A program made the position numbers and the translations under genes. This document shows, piece after piece, positions 8,262-15,759 of a stretch of 64,000 nt of DNA (the stretch's first letter is position 1; every line of letters begins with the position of its first letter). This DNA is from an uncultured Sedimentitalea sp. Lineage in GTDB: Bacteria; Pseudomonadota; Alphaproteobacteria; Rhodobacterales; Rhodobacteraceae. Location: NCBI GenBank assembly GCA_947504115.1, contig CANNGH010000003.1, forward strand, positions 408,814 through 472,813, given 5' to 3'. The notes beneath the pieces are model-generated. The model was not told the origin of the DNA, ran no database searches, and was given only the letters and a program-made list of their open reading frames with translations.

Positions 8262-9509
8262 TCACATATGGTGACGCATGGTTGCGTTTGCGAGGCTCGC
8301 CTCCAGTTCGCGGCGATGGAATGCGCGGTCCGATTCTTCGGGATTCGGGTGCCGCCCCAGCGTGCGCGCGAGGTCGAAAAACCCCTGTCCGGGCATTTCC
8401 TCGGATCCGCGATTGACGGCGCGCGCCGCGACGAAGGGCCGCCCGGCCGCGCTGTCCTCGCGCATCAACGCCTCCAGCGCGGCGGTGACCTTGCGAATCG
8501 AACCGGGCGCATACATTCCCAGACCACGCGCAAGACGGCCATAGGTGATCGGCAGCGTTTCGGGGGGCAGCGATTCGAGATAGGCGCGTACCCGGTGCGG
8601 CAGCGTATTCACCGCCCGCTCGCCCGCCGACAGCGCACGGGGCGGAGGAACCTCGCGCGCCGTGCCGTCGGGCAGCACGTCCGCCGCCCAGGCGCGCTGC
8701 CCGCTGCGAGCGACCACGCGCATCTGATCGGACATCGGCGCGGGGCGGCGTTCGGTGGTGATGACCACCTCGCCGCGCGCCAGTCCGGTCTGCAAGTCGT
8801 CCGGAGTCAGTCCCAGACGCGGTGCAAGATATTCCGGGTCGATCACCAGTTCACCGTCTTCCCAGCCGATGTGCTCGGCTGGAACCGGGCGATGAAAGGC
8901 CGGACTCTGCCCCGGCTCCCGGCTGTAAAACGGGTTTTCGCCGCTGGAATGGTCGGTCACGTCCACGATCTCGACGATTGCGGGCAGGGCGGCGCGCAGC
9001 ATGGTCTCCACCCCCTTGCGCAGCGTCATGGCCGAGGCGGCGCAACCCTGACATCCGCCCGACATCCGCAGATAGACGGTGCCGTTCTCCACACCCTCGG
9101 CCGATATGTGGCCGCCGTGGCTGGCAATCGACGGATTGGCCTTGGTGTCCAGAAGGTCGGTGACAGCCGCCAGAAGCGCGTCGTCGCTGCCTTCGGCGGG
9201 CCCGGACTCCGCGCCGAGCGGCTGGTCGGTGGCGTCCAGCACCTGCCGGATGGCTGCCGCGATCGGGGCCTTGAGCGTCGGCCAGTCGGCATCGGGTTTG
9301 CGCGTCACCAGCACGGTTTCACCGGTCACCTGCACCTTGTGCACGCCGTCGATCGCAAACAGCGCGCCGGCCAGTGGCGCGCCGTCATCCGGCGCGTCGA
9401 AACTGGCGGAACGCCCTGTCTGCAGCGGCGCGTCGAGGATGAAGCGCATCATGTGCGGATCGCCCGGCGCGGTCTGCGCCCGGATGCGTCGGCGGACGGG
9501 TTCAGACAT
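8262..9509 (-). CDS. Nfu/NifU-type Fe-S scaffold with an extra C-terminal domain
   Basis: A 415-residue protein. Residues about 20-95 resemble the Nfu N-terminal domain, and residues about 110-185 are the NifU C-terminal domain with its cluster-binding CxxC (Cys153, Cys156 in GGCQGCAAS). Typical Nfu proteins are about 190 residues. This one continues for about 200 more, with a domain recognisable by TYGRLARGL, ALEALMRED, GRPFVAARAV and GQGFFDLARTLGR, for which I know no function. The ATG overlaps the mrp stop by 8 bases, so translation is probably coupled. A role in Fe-S cluster delivery is inferred from the first two domains and the neighbour. Confidence 0.85.
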   Translation of the reverse strand: MSEPVRRRIRAQTAPGDPHMMRFILDAPLQTGRSASFDAPDDGAPLAGALFAIDGVHKVQVTGETVLVTRKPDADWPTLKAPIAAAIRQVLDATDQPLGAESGPAEGSDDALLAAVTDLLDTKANPSIASHGGHISAEGVENGTVYLRMSGGCQGCAASAMTLRKGVETMLRAALPAIVEIVDVTDHSSGENPFYSREPGQSPAFHRPVPAEHIGWEDGELVIDPEYLAPRLGLTPDDLQTGLARGEVVITTERRPAPMSDQMRVVARSGQRAWAADVLPDGTAREVPPPRALSAGERAVNTLPHRVRAYLESLPPETLPITYGRLARGLGMYAPGSIRKVTAALEALMREDSAAGRPFVAARAVNRGSEEMPGQGFFDLARTLGRHPNPEESDRAFHRRELEASLANATMRHHM

Positions 9510-10692
9510 CCTCGGCCTCGACACTTTCGATATCGCGCAGGGCGGGGAAGGTGTAGATCCCGGAATTATGCCCGTCGCTGAATGCCACGCCGATGGCATA
9601 GTTTCCGACGCTCCAGATCCGTGTCGGCACGACATCCATCGGCACGGTTTCGGGGTTCAGGAGGTTCTTGCCGCTGATCTCGTCGCGGCAGGCGGCGCAG
9701 CGGCAGGACAGCCGCAGATCGCGCGGGTCGATTGTCTGCACCTGCGCGTCCGGCCAGCGGATCGTCAGGCCGGACGGATCGTAATCCAGCGCCAGCGGCC
9801 GGTCCGCCGCGCCCTCGGATGCCGGGGCGGGCTTGCCCTCGCCGGTCGTAAGATCCCAGGCGAAGGGAACCTGCAGCCCGCCGGCGCGGTCCATGTCGCC
9901 CGAAAGCGCGTCGGCGATCGCGGCATAGGCCTGCGCTGCGGGGCTGTCGGGGGCCGCCTCGGCCAGGGGCTGGCCGCTGTCGCCGCTGTCCACGATGGCC
10001 GGGTCCAGCGGGATCGAGCCGAGGAACGGCACGCCGATGCTTTCGGCGATCTCGCGCCCGCCGCCCTGGTGGAAGATATGCGTGACCTCGCCGCAGGAGG
10101 GGCAGGTGAAACCGCTCATGTTCTCGATGATCCCGAGAATCGGCACCTTGACCTGTTCCAGCATCCGCAGCCCGCGCCGCGCGATCTTGAGGCTGACATC
10201 CTGCGGCGTGCTGACCACCACCGCGCCGGACAGCGGGAATGCCTGCGCCAGCGTCAACTGGATATCCCCCGTGCCCGGCGGCAGATCGAGGAACAGCACG
10301 TCCAGTTCGCCCCAATCCACCTGCGTGATGAACATCTGAAGGTATTTCGTGACCATCGGGCCGCGCATGATCGCCGGCTTGTCATCGACCGTCAGCATGC
10401 CCATCGAGATCACCTTGACGCCATGCGCCTCGGCCGGGATCACCTTTTTTTCGGGAGACATGGCCGGGGGCTGGTTGGCGGGCAGGCCCAGCATGCCGGG
10501 AATCGAGGGGCCGTAAAGATCGGCATCCACCAGACCGACGCGCAGACCCTGCCGCGCCAGCATCACCGCCAGATTGGCGGTCACGGTGGATTTACCGACC
10601 CCGCCCTTGCCGCTGCTGATGGCGATCAGGCGGCCGAGATGCGAAAGCGGCCCCGACGGGCCCCCGGCGGGGGTGGATGTGGGATTGGCCAA
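9502..10692 (-). CDS. mrp: Mrp/NBP35-type Fe-S carrier ATPase with C-terminal DUF971 domain
   Basis: A 396-residue P-loop ATPase of the Mrp/ApbC family that binds and transfers Fe-S clusters. The deviant Walker A motif SSGKGGVGKST spans residues 26-36, and the bridging-cluster CxxC is Cys197/Cys200 in FTCPSCGE. From about residue 310 there is a DUF971 (GBBH-like) domain with LRLSCRCAACRDE and GNYAIGVAFSDGH, usually found as a separate small protein or at the N-terminus of butyrobetaine hydroxylases. The overlap with the Nfu-type gene implies a shared cluster-transfer pathway. Confidence 0.92.
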   Translation of the reverse strand: MANPTSTPAGGPSGPLSHLGRLIAISSGKGGVGKSTVTANLAVMLARQGLRVGLVDADLYGPSIPGMLGLPANQPPAMSPEKKVIPAEAHGVKVISMGMLTVDDKPAIMRGPMVTKYLQMFITQVDWGELDVLFLDLPPGTGDIQLTLAQAFPLSGAVVVSTPQDVSLKIARRGLRMLEQVKVPILGIIENMSGFTCPSCGEVTHIFHQGGGREIAESIGVPFLGSIPLDPAIVDSGDSGQPLAEAAPDSPAAQAYAAIADALSGDMDRAGGLQVPFAWDLTTGEGKPAPASEGAADRPLALDYDPSGLTIRWPDAQVQTIDPRDLRLSCRCAACRDEISGKNLLNPETVPMDVVPTRIWSVGNYAIGVAFSDGHNSGIYTFPALRDIESVEAEDV

Positions 10693-10782
10693 AGGTTCGA
10701 ACTCCTGTCATTGCACGGACGGCCCCCGATGGGACCGCCCCTGATTAGATAAGCGGTTTAGCGGCCGCAACAACATCCACGA

Positions 10783-11421
10783 TCAGCCGTCGGAGGAATG
10801 GATCTCTCCGCACGCGATCGGCAACGTGACATGCGCCGGAACGTCGCCCAGCGATTGCGCCGTGTCGGGCAGTTGCGTTCCCTCGGGCACACCATGAATG
10901 AAAATCACCCGGCGGTCAAAGTCGAGCTCTTGATCCGGGAACGCGTCGGCGAACGCCTCTTCCAGTGCGGAAAGCGATACGGTCTGCTCATAGGTATAGG
11001 CGCCGTCGGCATCAGCGGTCGGATAGGTGTCGGCGACGATCTCCATGCTGGCGGGATCGCCGTGGAAGGGGACCATGGTGGTGCCGGCGGCCTGTTCGGT
11101 CTCGATCAGGTCGATGACGCCGTCATCGTTGGTGTCGGCGCTGCGTTCCGGGCAGGTCGCGGCCTCGTCGCCCTCGGCGAAGCCGTGGAAATGCTGAAGA
11201 TGCATGATATCGGGCGCGGCGCCCTCGGCCTGAACGCGGATCGTCAGCGTATCGTCCGAAACGCTGAGCGTGGCGGTGCCGGTGGTCGCGCTGCCGGTCG
11301 CGCCGGAATTCAGCGGCGACAGTTCCGCCTGCCAGGTGCCGTCCTCGGCCAGGGCGGCCCCTGCGCCGACCAGCGCGGCAAAGGCCGTTGTGATCGTCAG
11401 TGTGGTGAACTTGCGGGTCAT
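10783..11421 (-). CDS. Secreted CHRD-like protein with an EF-hand-like loop
   Basis: A 212-residue exported protein. The start MTRKFTTLTITT opens a clear Sec signal peptide ending near ALAED, and AAGGAGGATC lies just upstream of the ATG. The mature part resembles CHRD-type beta domains, with HLQHFHGFAEG and VIFIHGVPEGTQLP. Residues DTNDDGVIDLIE form a calcium-binding EF-hand-like loop. It follows the CMD-family gene by 40 bases and may belong to the same operon as sdhBCD. Function is unknown. Confidence 0.7.
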   Translation of the reverse strand: MTRKFTTLTITTAFAALVGAGAALAEDGTWQAELSPLNSGATGSATTGTATLSVSDDTLTIRVQAEGAAPDIMHLQHFHGFAEGDEAATCPERSADTNDDGVIDLIETEQAAGTTMVPFHGDPASMEIVADTYPTADADGAYTYEQTVSLSALEEAFADAFPDQELDFDRRVIFIHGVPEGTQLPDTAQSLGDVPAHVTLPIACGEIHSSDG

Positions 11422-11461
11422 GGTTGGATCCTCCTTCTTTCTCCGGTTTGGGTGGGGCGCA

Positions 11462-11803
11462 TCAATCCTTGTCGGATGCGCTCTCCATTTCATCTAGGGC
11501 CAGCACCGAATGGGCAAAGGCGCCACCCGCGCGCATTTCGGCGGCGACCCAGATCGCTTCCATGATCTCGGCCTCCGACGCCTCGTGGTTCAGCGCCGCC
11601 TTGGTATGGCCCTTGATGCAATAGGGGCATTGCGTGACATGCGCGACAGCCACGGCGATCAGCTGTTTCGTCTTCGCATCCAGCGCGCCATCGGCAAAGA
11701 CCGCCTGGCTGAACGCCGCGAAGGCCTGCGTCGCGTCCGGCGTCAGGTCCTTGCGTCGGCGGGCAAGGGCGGCGGTATTGGTAGGGTAAAGCTTATCAGG
11801 CAT
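11462..11803 (-). CDS. Carboxymuconolactone decarboxylase family (AhpD-like) protein
   Basis: A 113-residue all-helical protein of the CMD/AhpD family. The redox motif is Cys59-Pro-Tyr-Cys62 followed by His66, the pattern of peroxidatic or disulfide-reducing members. Family size is normal. It lies 37 bases downstream of sdhD on the same strand. A role in peroxide detoxification is plausible from the motif but unproven. Confidence 0.88.
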   Translation of the reverse strand: MPDKLYPTNTAALARRRKDLTPDATQAFAAFSQAVFADGALDAKTKQLIAVAVAHVTQCPYCIKGHTKAALNHEASEAEIMEAIWVAAEMRAGGAFAHSVLALDEMESASDKD

Positions 11804-11840
11804 TGGTCAGTCCTTTCCTGACGGTTCAGCGTCGGTCGTC

Positions 11841-12221
11841 CTATGAAAGCGCGATCAGCAGCACCGCGATCACCCCCGCCGCGCCGCCGGCGACACAGGC
11901 CAACTGGATCAGCGCGATCACGGCAAACCGCGCGCGGGTATGCACATAATCCTCGGCCACGGTCTGAAGCCCCAGCGCGGCGTGATGGAATCCGGCGATC
12001 ACGAGCAGGATCATCAGAACCGCGTTGAGCGGCGCGGTCAGCCATTCCGTCAGCGCCGCATGGTCAGCCGCCGCACCACCGGCCAGCGCTACAGCGAACC
12101 AGAGCGTCAACGGCACCAGCGCCACCGCCGAGACACGTTGCGCCCACCAATGGCCGGCACCATGCCCGGCCGCGCCCAAACCGCGCGCAAGGCTTGCGGG
12201 AGAGAGATGCCGCGCGCTCAT
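11841..12221 (-). CDS. sdhD: Succinate dehydrogenase membrane anchor subunit SdhD
   Basis: A 126-residue membrane protein with three hydrophobic helices. Hallmarks are [19 protein letters not shown] at the N-terminus and [17 protein letters not shown], which contains the probable haem b ligand histidine and the quinone-site region. The ATG overlaps the sdhC stop in ATGA. This frame is also continuous with the frame in which sdhB reads on past its apparent frameshift. Confidence 0.9.
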   Translation of the reverse strand: MSARHLSPASLARGLGAAGHGAGHWWAQRVSAVALVPLTLWFAVALAGGAAADHAALTEWLTAPLNAVLMILLVIAGFHHAALGLQTVAEDYVHTRARFAVIALIQLACVAGGAAGVIAVLLIALS

Positions 12222-12595
12222 GCCAGAACCCATATCCACAGTGCCAGCGTCAGGATCAGGCTGGCCGCCAGAACACTCCATCCGCTGGCATAGATCAGCC
12301 GCAACGCGAACCCGCGCACGCTGTCCCAGAACAGGTGCCGGATACCGTTGCAGAGATGGTAGAACAGCGCCAGCGTCGCGAGAAACAGCACCACCCGGCC
12401 CGGCCCCGAGAGAACCAGCCCCTGCGCCGCGTCGAACCCGTCCGGTCCCGATGCGCCGGTCACCAGCCACCCGGCAAGGCCGAACGCGCCGAGGCTGAGG
12501 CCGATGCCCGACACACGGTGCCCGAAGGACAGCACCGACGTCAGTTGCGGGCGATAATTCTGCATGTTGGGCGATTTCGGGCGTGGGCGTGTCAT
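12218..12595 (-). CDS. sdhC: Succinate dehydrogenase cytochrome b556 subunit SdhC
   Basis: A 125-residue membrane anchor of complex II. The conserved [20 protein letters not shown] and the haem-ligating [14 protein letters not shown] are present, with three transmembrane helices. GGAAAGGAGC lies just upstream of the ATG at 12595. It binds haem b and ubiquinone together with SdhD and passes electrons from SdhB. Confidence 0.93.
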   Translation of the reverse strand: MTRPRPKSPNMQNYRPQLTSVLSFGHRVSGIGLSLGAFGLAGWLVTGASGPDGFDAAQGLVLSGPGRVVLFLATLALFYHLCNGIRHLFWDSVRGFALRLIYASGWSVLAASLILTLALWIWVLA

Positions 12596-12610
12596 GGCTT
12601 GCTCCTTTCC

Positions 12611-13451
12611 TCAGCCGCCGCGTTCCAGCATCATCCGCCTGAATCTCGGCAATGGCCTTGCCGGGATTCAGGCCGCGCGGGCAGGTGCGGGTGCAGTTCA
12701 GGATGGTGTGACAGCGATAGAGGCGAAACGGATCGTCCAGCGTATCCAGCCGCTCGTCGCGCGCCTCGTCGCGGCTGTCGGCCAGCCAGCGCCAGGCATG
12801 CAGCAGGGCGGCAGGTCCAAGAAACCGGTCGCCGTTCCACCAATGGCTGGGACAGCCCGAGGTGCAGCAGAAGCACATGATGCATTCGTAATAGCCGTCA
12901 AGTGCCGCGCGTTCCTCGACCGATTGCAGGCGCTCGCGCTGGGGTGCATTGCTTTCGGTCTTCAGCCACGGTTCGATCATCTCGTATTGCGCGAAAAGAT
13001 GGGTCTGGTCGGGCACCAGATCCTTGAGCACCGGCAGGTTGGCCAGCGGATAGATCGTGGCGGGGTCCGACACCTCGTCCATCGCGCGGGTGCAGGCGGT
13101 CCAGTTGGTGCCGTCGATCGTCATGGCGCAGGAGCCGCAGACCCCTTCGCGGCACGAGCGGCGGAAGGTCAGCGTCGGGTCGATGTTGGTCTTGATCCAG
13201 ATCAGCGCATCCAGCAGCATCGGGCCGCAATCGTCGAGATCGACGCGGAACGTGTCCATGCGCGGGGCGGCGTCGCTGTCGGGATCATGGCGATAGATGC
13301 GCAAGGTCGCGATCCGGGTCGCGTTCTCGGGGGCGGACCAGGATTTGCCCTCGACGATGCGCGATCCGGGCGCGACGCCGAAATCGCGCGGCACCGGAAA
13401 GCGGCGCGGCCATTTCAGGCGCGGAACCTCGTCGGAACGCTCGACGATCAT
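12611..13451 (-). pseudogene. sdhB: Succinate dehydrogenase iron-sulfur subunit SdhB, apparent +1 frameshift near the 3' end
   Basis: The reading frame from 13451 encodes a full SdhB: the 2Fe-2S motif [10 protein letters not shown], the 4Fe-4S motif [12 protein letters not shown], and [25 protein letters not shown]. It then departs from the family. Omitting one G near 12635-12641 would restore the usual ending (RMMLERGG) and a TGA at 12611-12613, just before sdhC. As it stands the frame runs through sdhC out of frame and into sdhD in frame. The first 45 residues are an extension not typical of SdhB. The start overlaps the preceding small gene in ATGA. A sequencing or assembly error is as likely as real mutation. 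Confidence 0.75.
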
Positions 13452-13624
13452 GGCGCCTCACCGCGTGTACGGGGTGCCGGATCGCGCGCATCGAAGCTGA
13501 CGGCGATGGGGTCGCTGGCGGGGAAGGTGCCTTGCAGCGCGGCATCCAGTAGCGCGTCGAGCCGGGCGCGGCGGGCGGTTTCGGTTTCCGGGGTGGAAGG
13601 CCGGTTCGGTTTGTCGTTGGCCAT
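13448..13624 (-). CDS. 58-residue protein with FPASDP motif
   Basis: A small hydrophilic protein whose core [20 protein letters not shown] matches a motif I recognise from many short proteobacterial proteins of unknown function that contain FPASDPP. Its stop overlaps the sdhB start (ATGA), so it is probably translationally coupled and heads the sdh-type operon. No structural role in complex II is known for it. Confidence 0.65.
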   Translation of the reverse strand: MANDKPNRPSTPETETARRARLDALLDAALQGTFPASDPIAVSFDARDPAPRTRGEAP

Positions 13625-13760
13625 GATTTCAATCCTCATCGCATCTGCCCGATATGTCTGCCGTTCGGTCAAAGCGTGGCCGGAAATGGCGGTAAACGAG
13701 GCATGATGCGGTTTCCGATCCATCCGGTTCCGGCACCTGGAAATATAGCGCGAACGAATA

Positions 13761-13775
13761 GGTATTGCAAATACC
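13761..13775. promoter_or_regulatory. Perfect palindrome, candidate operator
   Basis: GGTATT-GCA-AATACC is a perfect 6-base-pair inverted repeat around 3 bases. It lies in an AT-rich stretch about 140 bases upstream of the small gene that leads the sdh-type operon. The GGTAT...ATACC form resembles operators of FadR/GntR-type regulators. Confidence 0.4.
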
Positions 13776-13844
13776 AATAAAGGGGTCGCGCGAAGGCTGC
13801 GACGATAGGTGCCACTCACGGCAGGTTAAAAAGATGGGGGCGGC

Positions 13845-14124
13845 TCAGGCGGCGCGGATGGTGCGCAGCAACAGGTGGAACGTGTCGCCCTGAACGGCCA
13901 CATGGGCCCGCAATGTGTCGGCCGCCGCCGCGCGGTCGCCCTGGCGCAGATGCCGGGCGATCGTGCGATGCTCGACCAGCGATTCCTCCATGCGTGCGCG
14001 CAGTCGTATCGAGCGCGTCAGACGTGATGCGCGTCGCGGCAAGACGTCCGGCGAACGCCTCGCATTCCGCCATCACTTCGAAATCGTTGACTTGGCGTGC
14101 AACACCTGTTCCCCTGCCAGCCAA
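13845..14124 (-). pseudogene. matR: Remnant of a GntR/FCD family regulator (matR-like)
   Basis: Two frames together hold pieces of an FCD effector domain. From 14124 one frame reads GRGTGVARQ then DFEVMAECEAFAGRLAATRIT, the end of the winged helix and the first FCD helix. After about 14040 a different frame reads LVEHRTIARHLRQGD and TLRAHVAVQGDTFHLLL, the last FCD helices. The DNA-binding domain and the central metal-binding part of FCD are missing, and the frame changes. The position, divergent from a malonate operon, is that of matR in rhizobia. The gene cannot encode a working regulator as read. Confidence 0.65.
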
Positions 14125-14159
14125 TCGGTCGGAAAAACCGCATTCGGGAGGAGACGAGA

Positions 14160-15143
14160 ATGACGATGAGATTTGCCATGTTGGGCGGCGCCGTCGCCGC
14201 GACCCTGGGCCTTGCCGCGCAGGCCGAAACCCTGCGCCTGTCGCATCAATGGTCCACGCAGGACGTCCGCCACAAGGTCGCCCAGATGATCGCGGACGAG
14301 GTGAAGGCCGCCGATGTCGATCTGGACATCCGCATCTTTCCGTCGGCCTCGCTGTTCAAGGCGCGCGAGCAATATACGCCGCTGTCGCGCGGACAACTGG
14401 ACATGACGGTGCTGCCGCTCTCCTATGCGGGCGGCCAGCAACCGGCCTATAACCTGACGCTGATGCCCGGTCTGGTGAAGAACCACGACCACGCCGCGCG
14501 CCTGAACGACAGCCCGTTCATGGAAGACATCAAGGCGATCATGGCCGAGGATGACGTGATGGTGCTGGTCGATGGCTATCTCGCCGGGGGCTTCGCGGGC
14601 ACCAAGGAATGCCTCACCGCACCCGAGGATGTCGAGGGCAAGCAGATGCGCGCCGCCGGCAAGGCGTTCGAGCAGATGCTGGCCGGGGCCGGGGCGTCGA
14701 TCGCGTCGATGGCGAGTTCCGAGATCTACAACGCCATGCAGACCGGCGTTCTGGATGCGGCCAACACATCGTCCTCGTCCTTTGTCAGCTATCGCATCTA
14801 CGAGCAGGTCGCCTGCTATACGCCGCCGGGCGAATATGCGCTGTGGTTCATGTATCAGCCGCTGCTGATGAACAAGACCACGTTCGAGGGGCTGAGCGAG
14901 GAACAGCAGAACGCGCTGCTGGAAGCGTCGGAAAAGGCCGAGGCGTTCTATCTGGAAGAGGCCAAGAAGGAAGACGCTGACAGCCGTCAGGTCTTTGCCG
15001 ATAACGGCGTCGAAATCGCCGAGATGACCCAGGAGAATTTCGACGCCTGGCGCGAACTGGCGCGCGAAACCTCGTATGCGGCCTTTGTCGAGGAGCTGCC
15101 CGAGGGGCAGGAGCTGCTGGACAAGGCGTTGGCGGTCGAATGA
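14160..15143 (+). CDS. matP: TRAP transporter substrate-binding protein, probable malonate binder MatP
   Basis: A 327-residue periplasmic DctP-family protein. The start at 14160 follows GGGAGGAGAC and opens a signal peptide ending in LAAQAE. The family pattern is clear, with LRLSHQWSTQDVRHKVAQM at the mature N-terminus and the ligand-binding region around GKQMRAAGKAFEQML. It heads a five-gene operon with two TRAP permeases, malonyl-CoA decarboxylase and malonyl-CoA synthetase, the order of matPQMAB in Sinorhizobium. The substrate is therefore inferred to be malonate. Confidence 0.9.
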   Translation: MTMRFAMLGGAVAATLGLAAQAETLRLSHQWSTQDVRHKVAQMIADEVKAADVDLDIRIFPSASLFKAREQYTPLSRGQLDMTVLPLSYAGGQQPAYNLTLMPGLVKNHDHAARLNDSPFMEDIKAIMAEDDVMVLVDGYLAGGFAGTKECLTAPEDVEGKQMRAAGKAFEQMLAGAGASIASMASSEIYNAMQTGVLDAANTSSSSFVSYRIYEQVACYTPPGEYALWFMYQPLLMNKTTFEGLSEEQQNALLEASEKAEAFYLEEAKKEDADSRQVFADNGVEIAEMTQENFDAWRELARETSYAAFVEELPEGQELLDKALAVE

Positions 15144-15192
15144 TCGGTTGCGCGCGGGGCAGTTCCCGCGCGCCGTCTGAACGGGGACAAGC

Positions 15193-15759
15193 ATGAGCGT
15201 CAAGACCGCACCGAAGGGACCCGATCCGTTCCTGCGCATCACCGCCGCCATTTCCACCCTTTGCGGCTGGATCGCGGCGGCGATGGTGGTGGCGGCGGTG
15301 TTCATCACCTGCCAGATGATCTTTGTGCGCTTCGTGCTGAACCATTCGACGATCTGGCAGACCGAGGCGGTGATCTATCTGGTGATCGCCGCCACCCTGA
15401 TCGGGCTGCCCTATGTGCAGCGGCTCAAGGGTCATGTGAACGTCGATCTCGTGCCCATCGCGCTGCGCCCGCGCGCGCGGCGGATCCTGTATATCGTCGT
15501 CCTGTCGGTCTCGGCGCTCGTCATCGGGGTGATGGCGTTCCACGGCTATGGGTTCTGGCACGAGGCGTATGAGCGCGGCTGGAAATCCGATACCGTCTGG
15601 GGGGTGCGCCTGTGGATTCCCTATCTCTCCATCCCGGTGGGGCTGGGGCTGATGACGTTGCAGATCGTCGCCGATATCTGGGCGGTGCTCAGGGGGCACG
15701 AGCGTCCCTTCGGACTGGGCGACGATCCCCTGAACACGCGCACCGCGGGAGAGTTGTGA
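15193..15759 (+). CDS. matQ: TRAP transporter small permease MatQ
   Basis: A 188-residue DctQ-type membrane protein with four hydrophobic helices; WQTEAVIYLVIAATLIGLPY is typical. It partners the large permease in Na+-coupled uptake. It lies 49 bases after matP and its stop directly abuts the matM start. Confidence 0.92.
   Translation: MSVKTAPKGPDPFLRITAAISTLCGWIAAAMVVAAVFITCQMIFVRFVLNHSTIWQTEAVIYLVIAATLIGLPYVQRLKGHVNVDLVPIALRPRARRILYIVVLSVSALVIGVMAFHGYGFWHEAYERGWKSDTVWGVRLWIPYLSIPVGLGLMTLQIVADIWAVLRGHERPFGLGDDPLNTRTAGEL

Noticed and set aside
11841..13451. A single 536-residue SdhB-SdhD fusion protein
   Set aside because: The middle third is the shadow of sdhC in another frame, and sdhD has its own coupled start; a frameshift in sdhB explains the continuity better.
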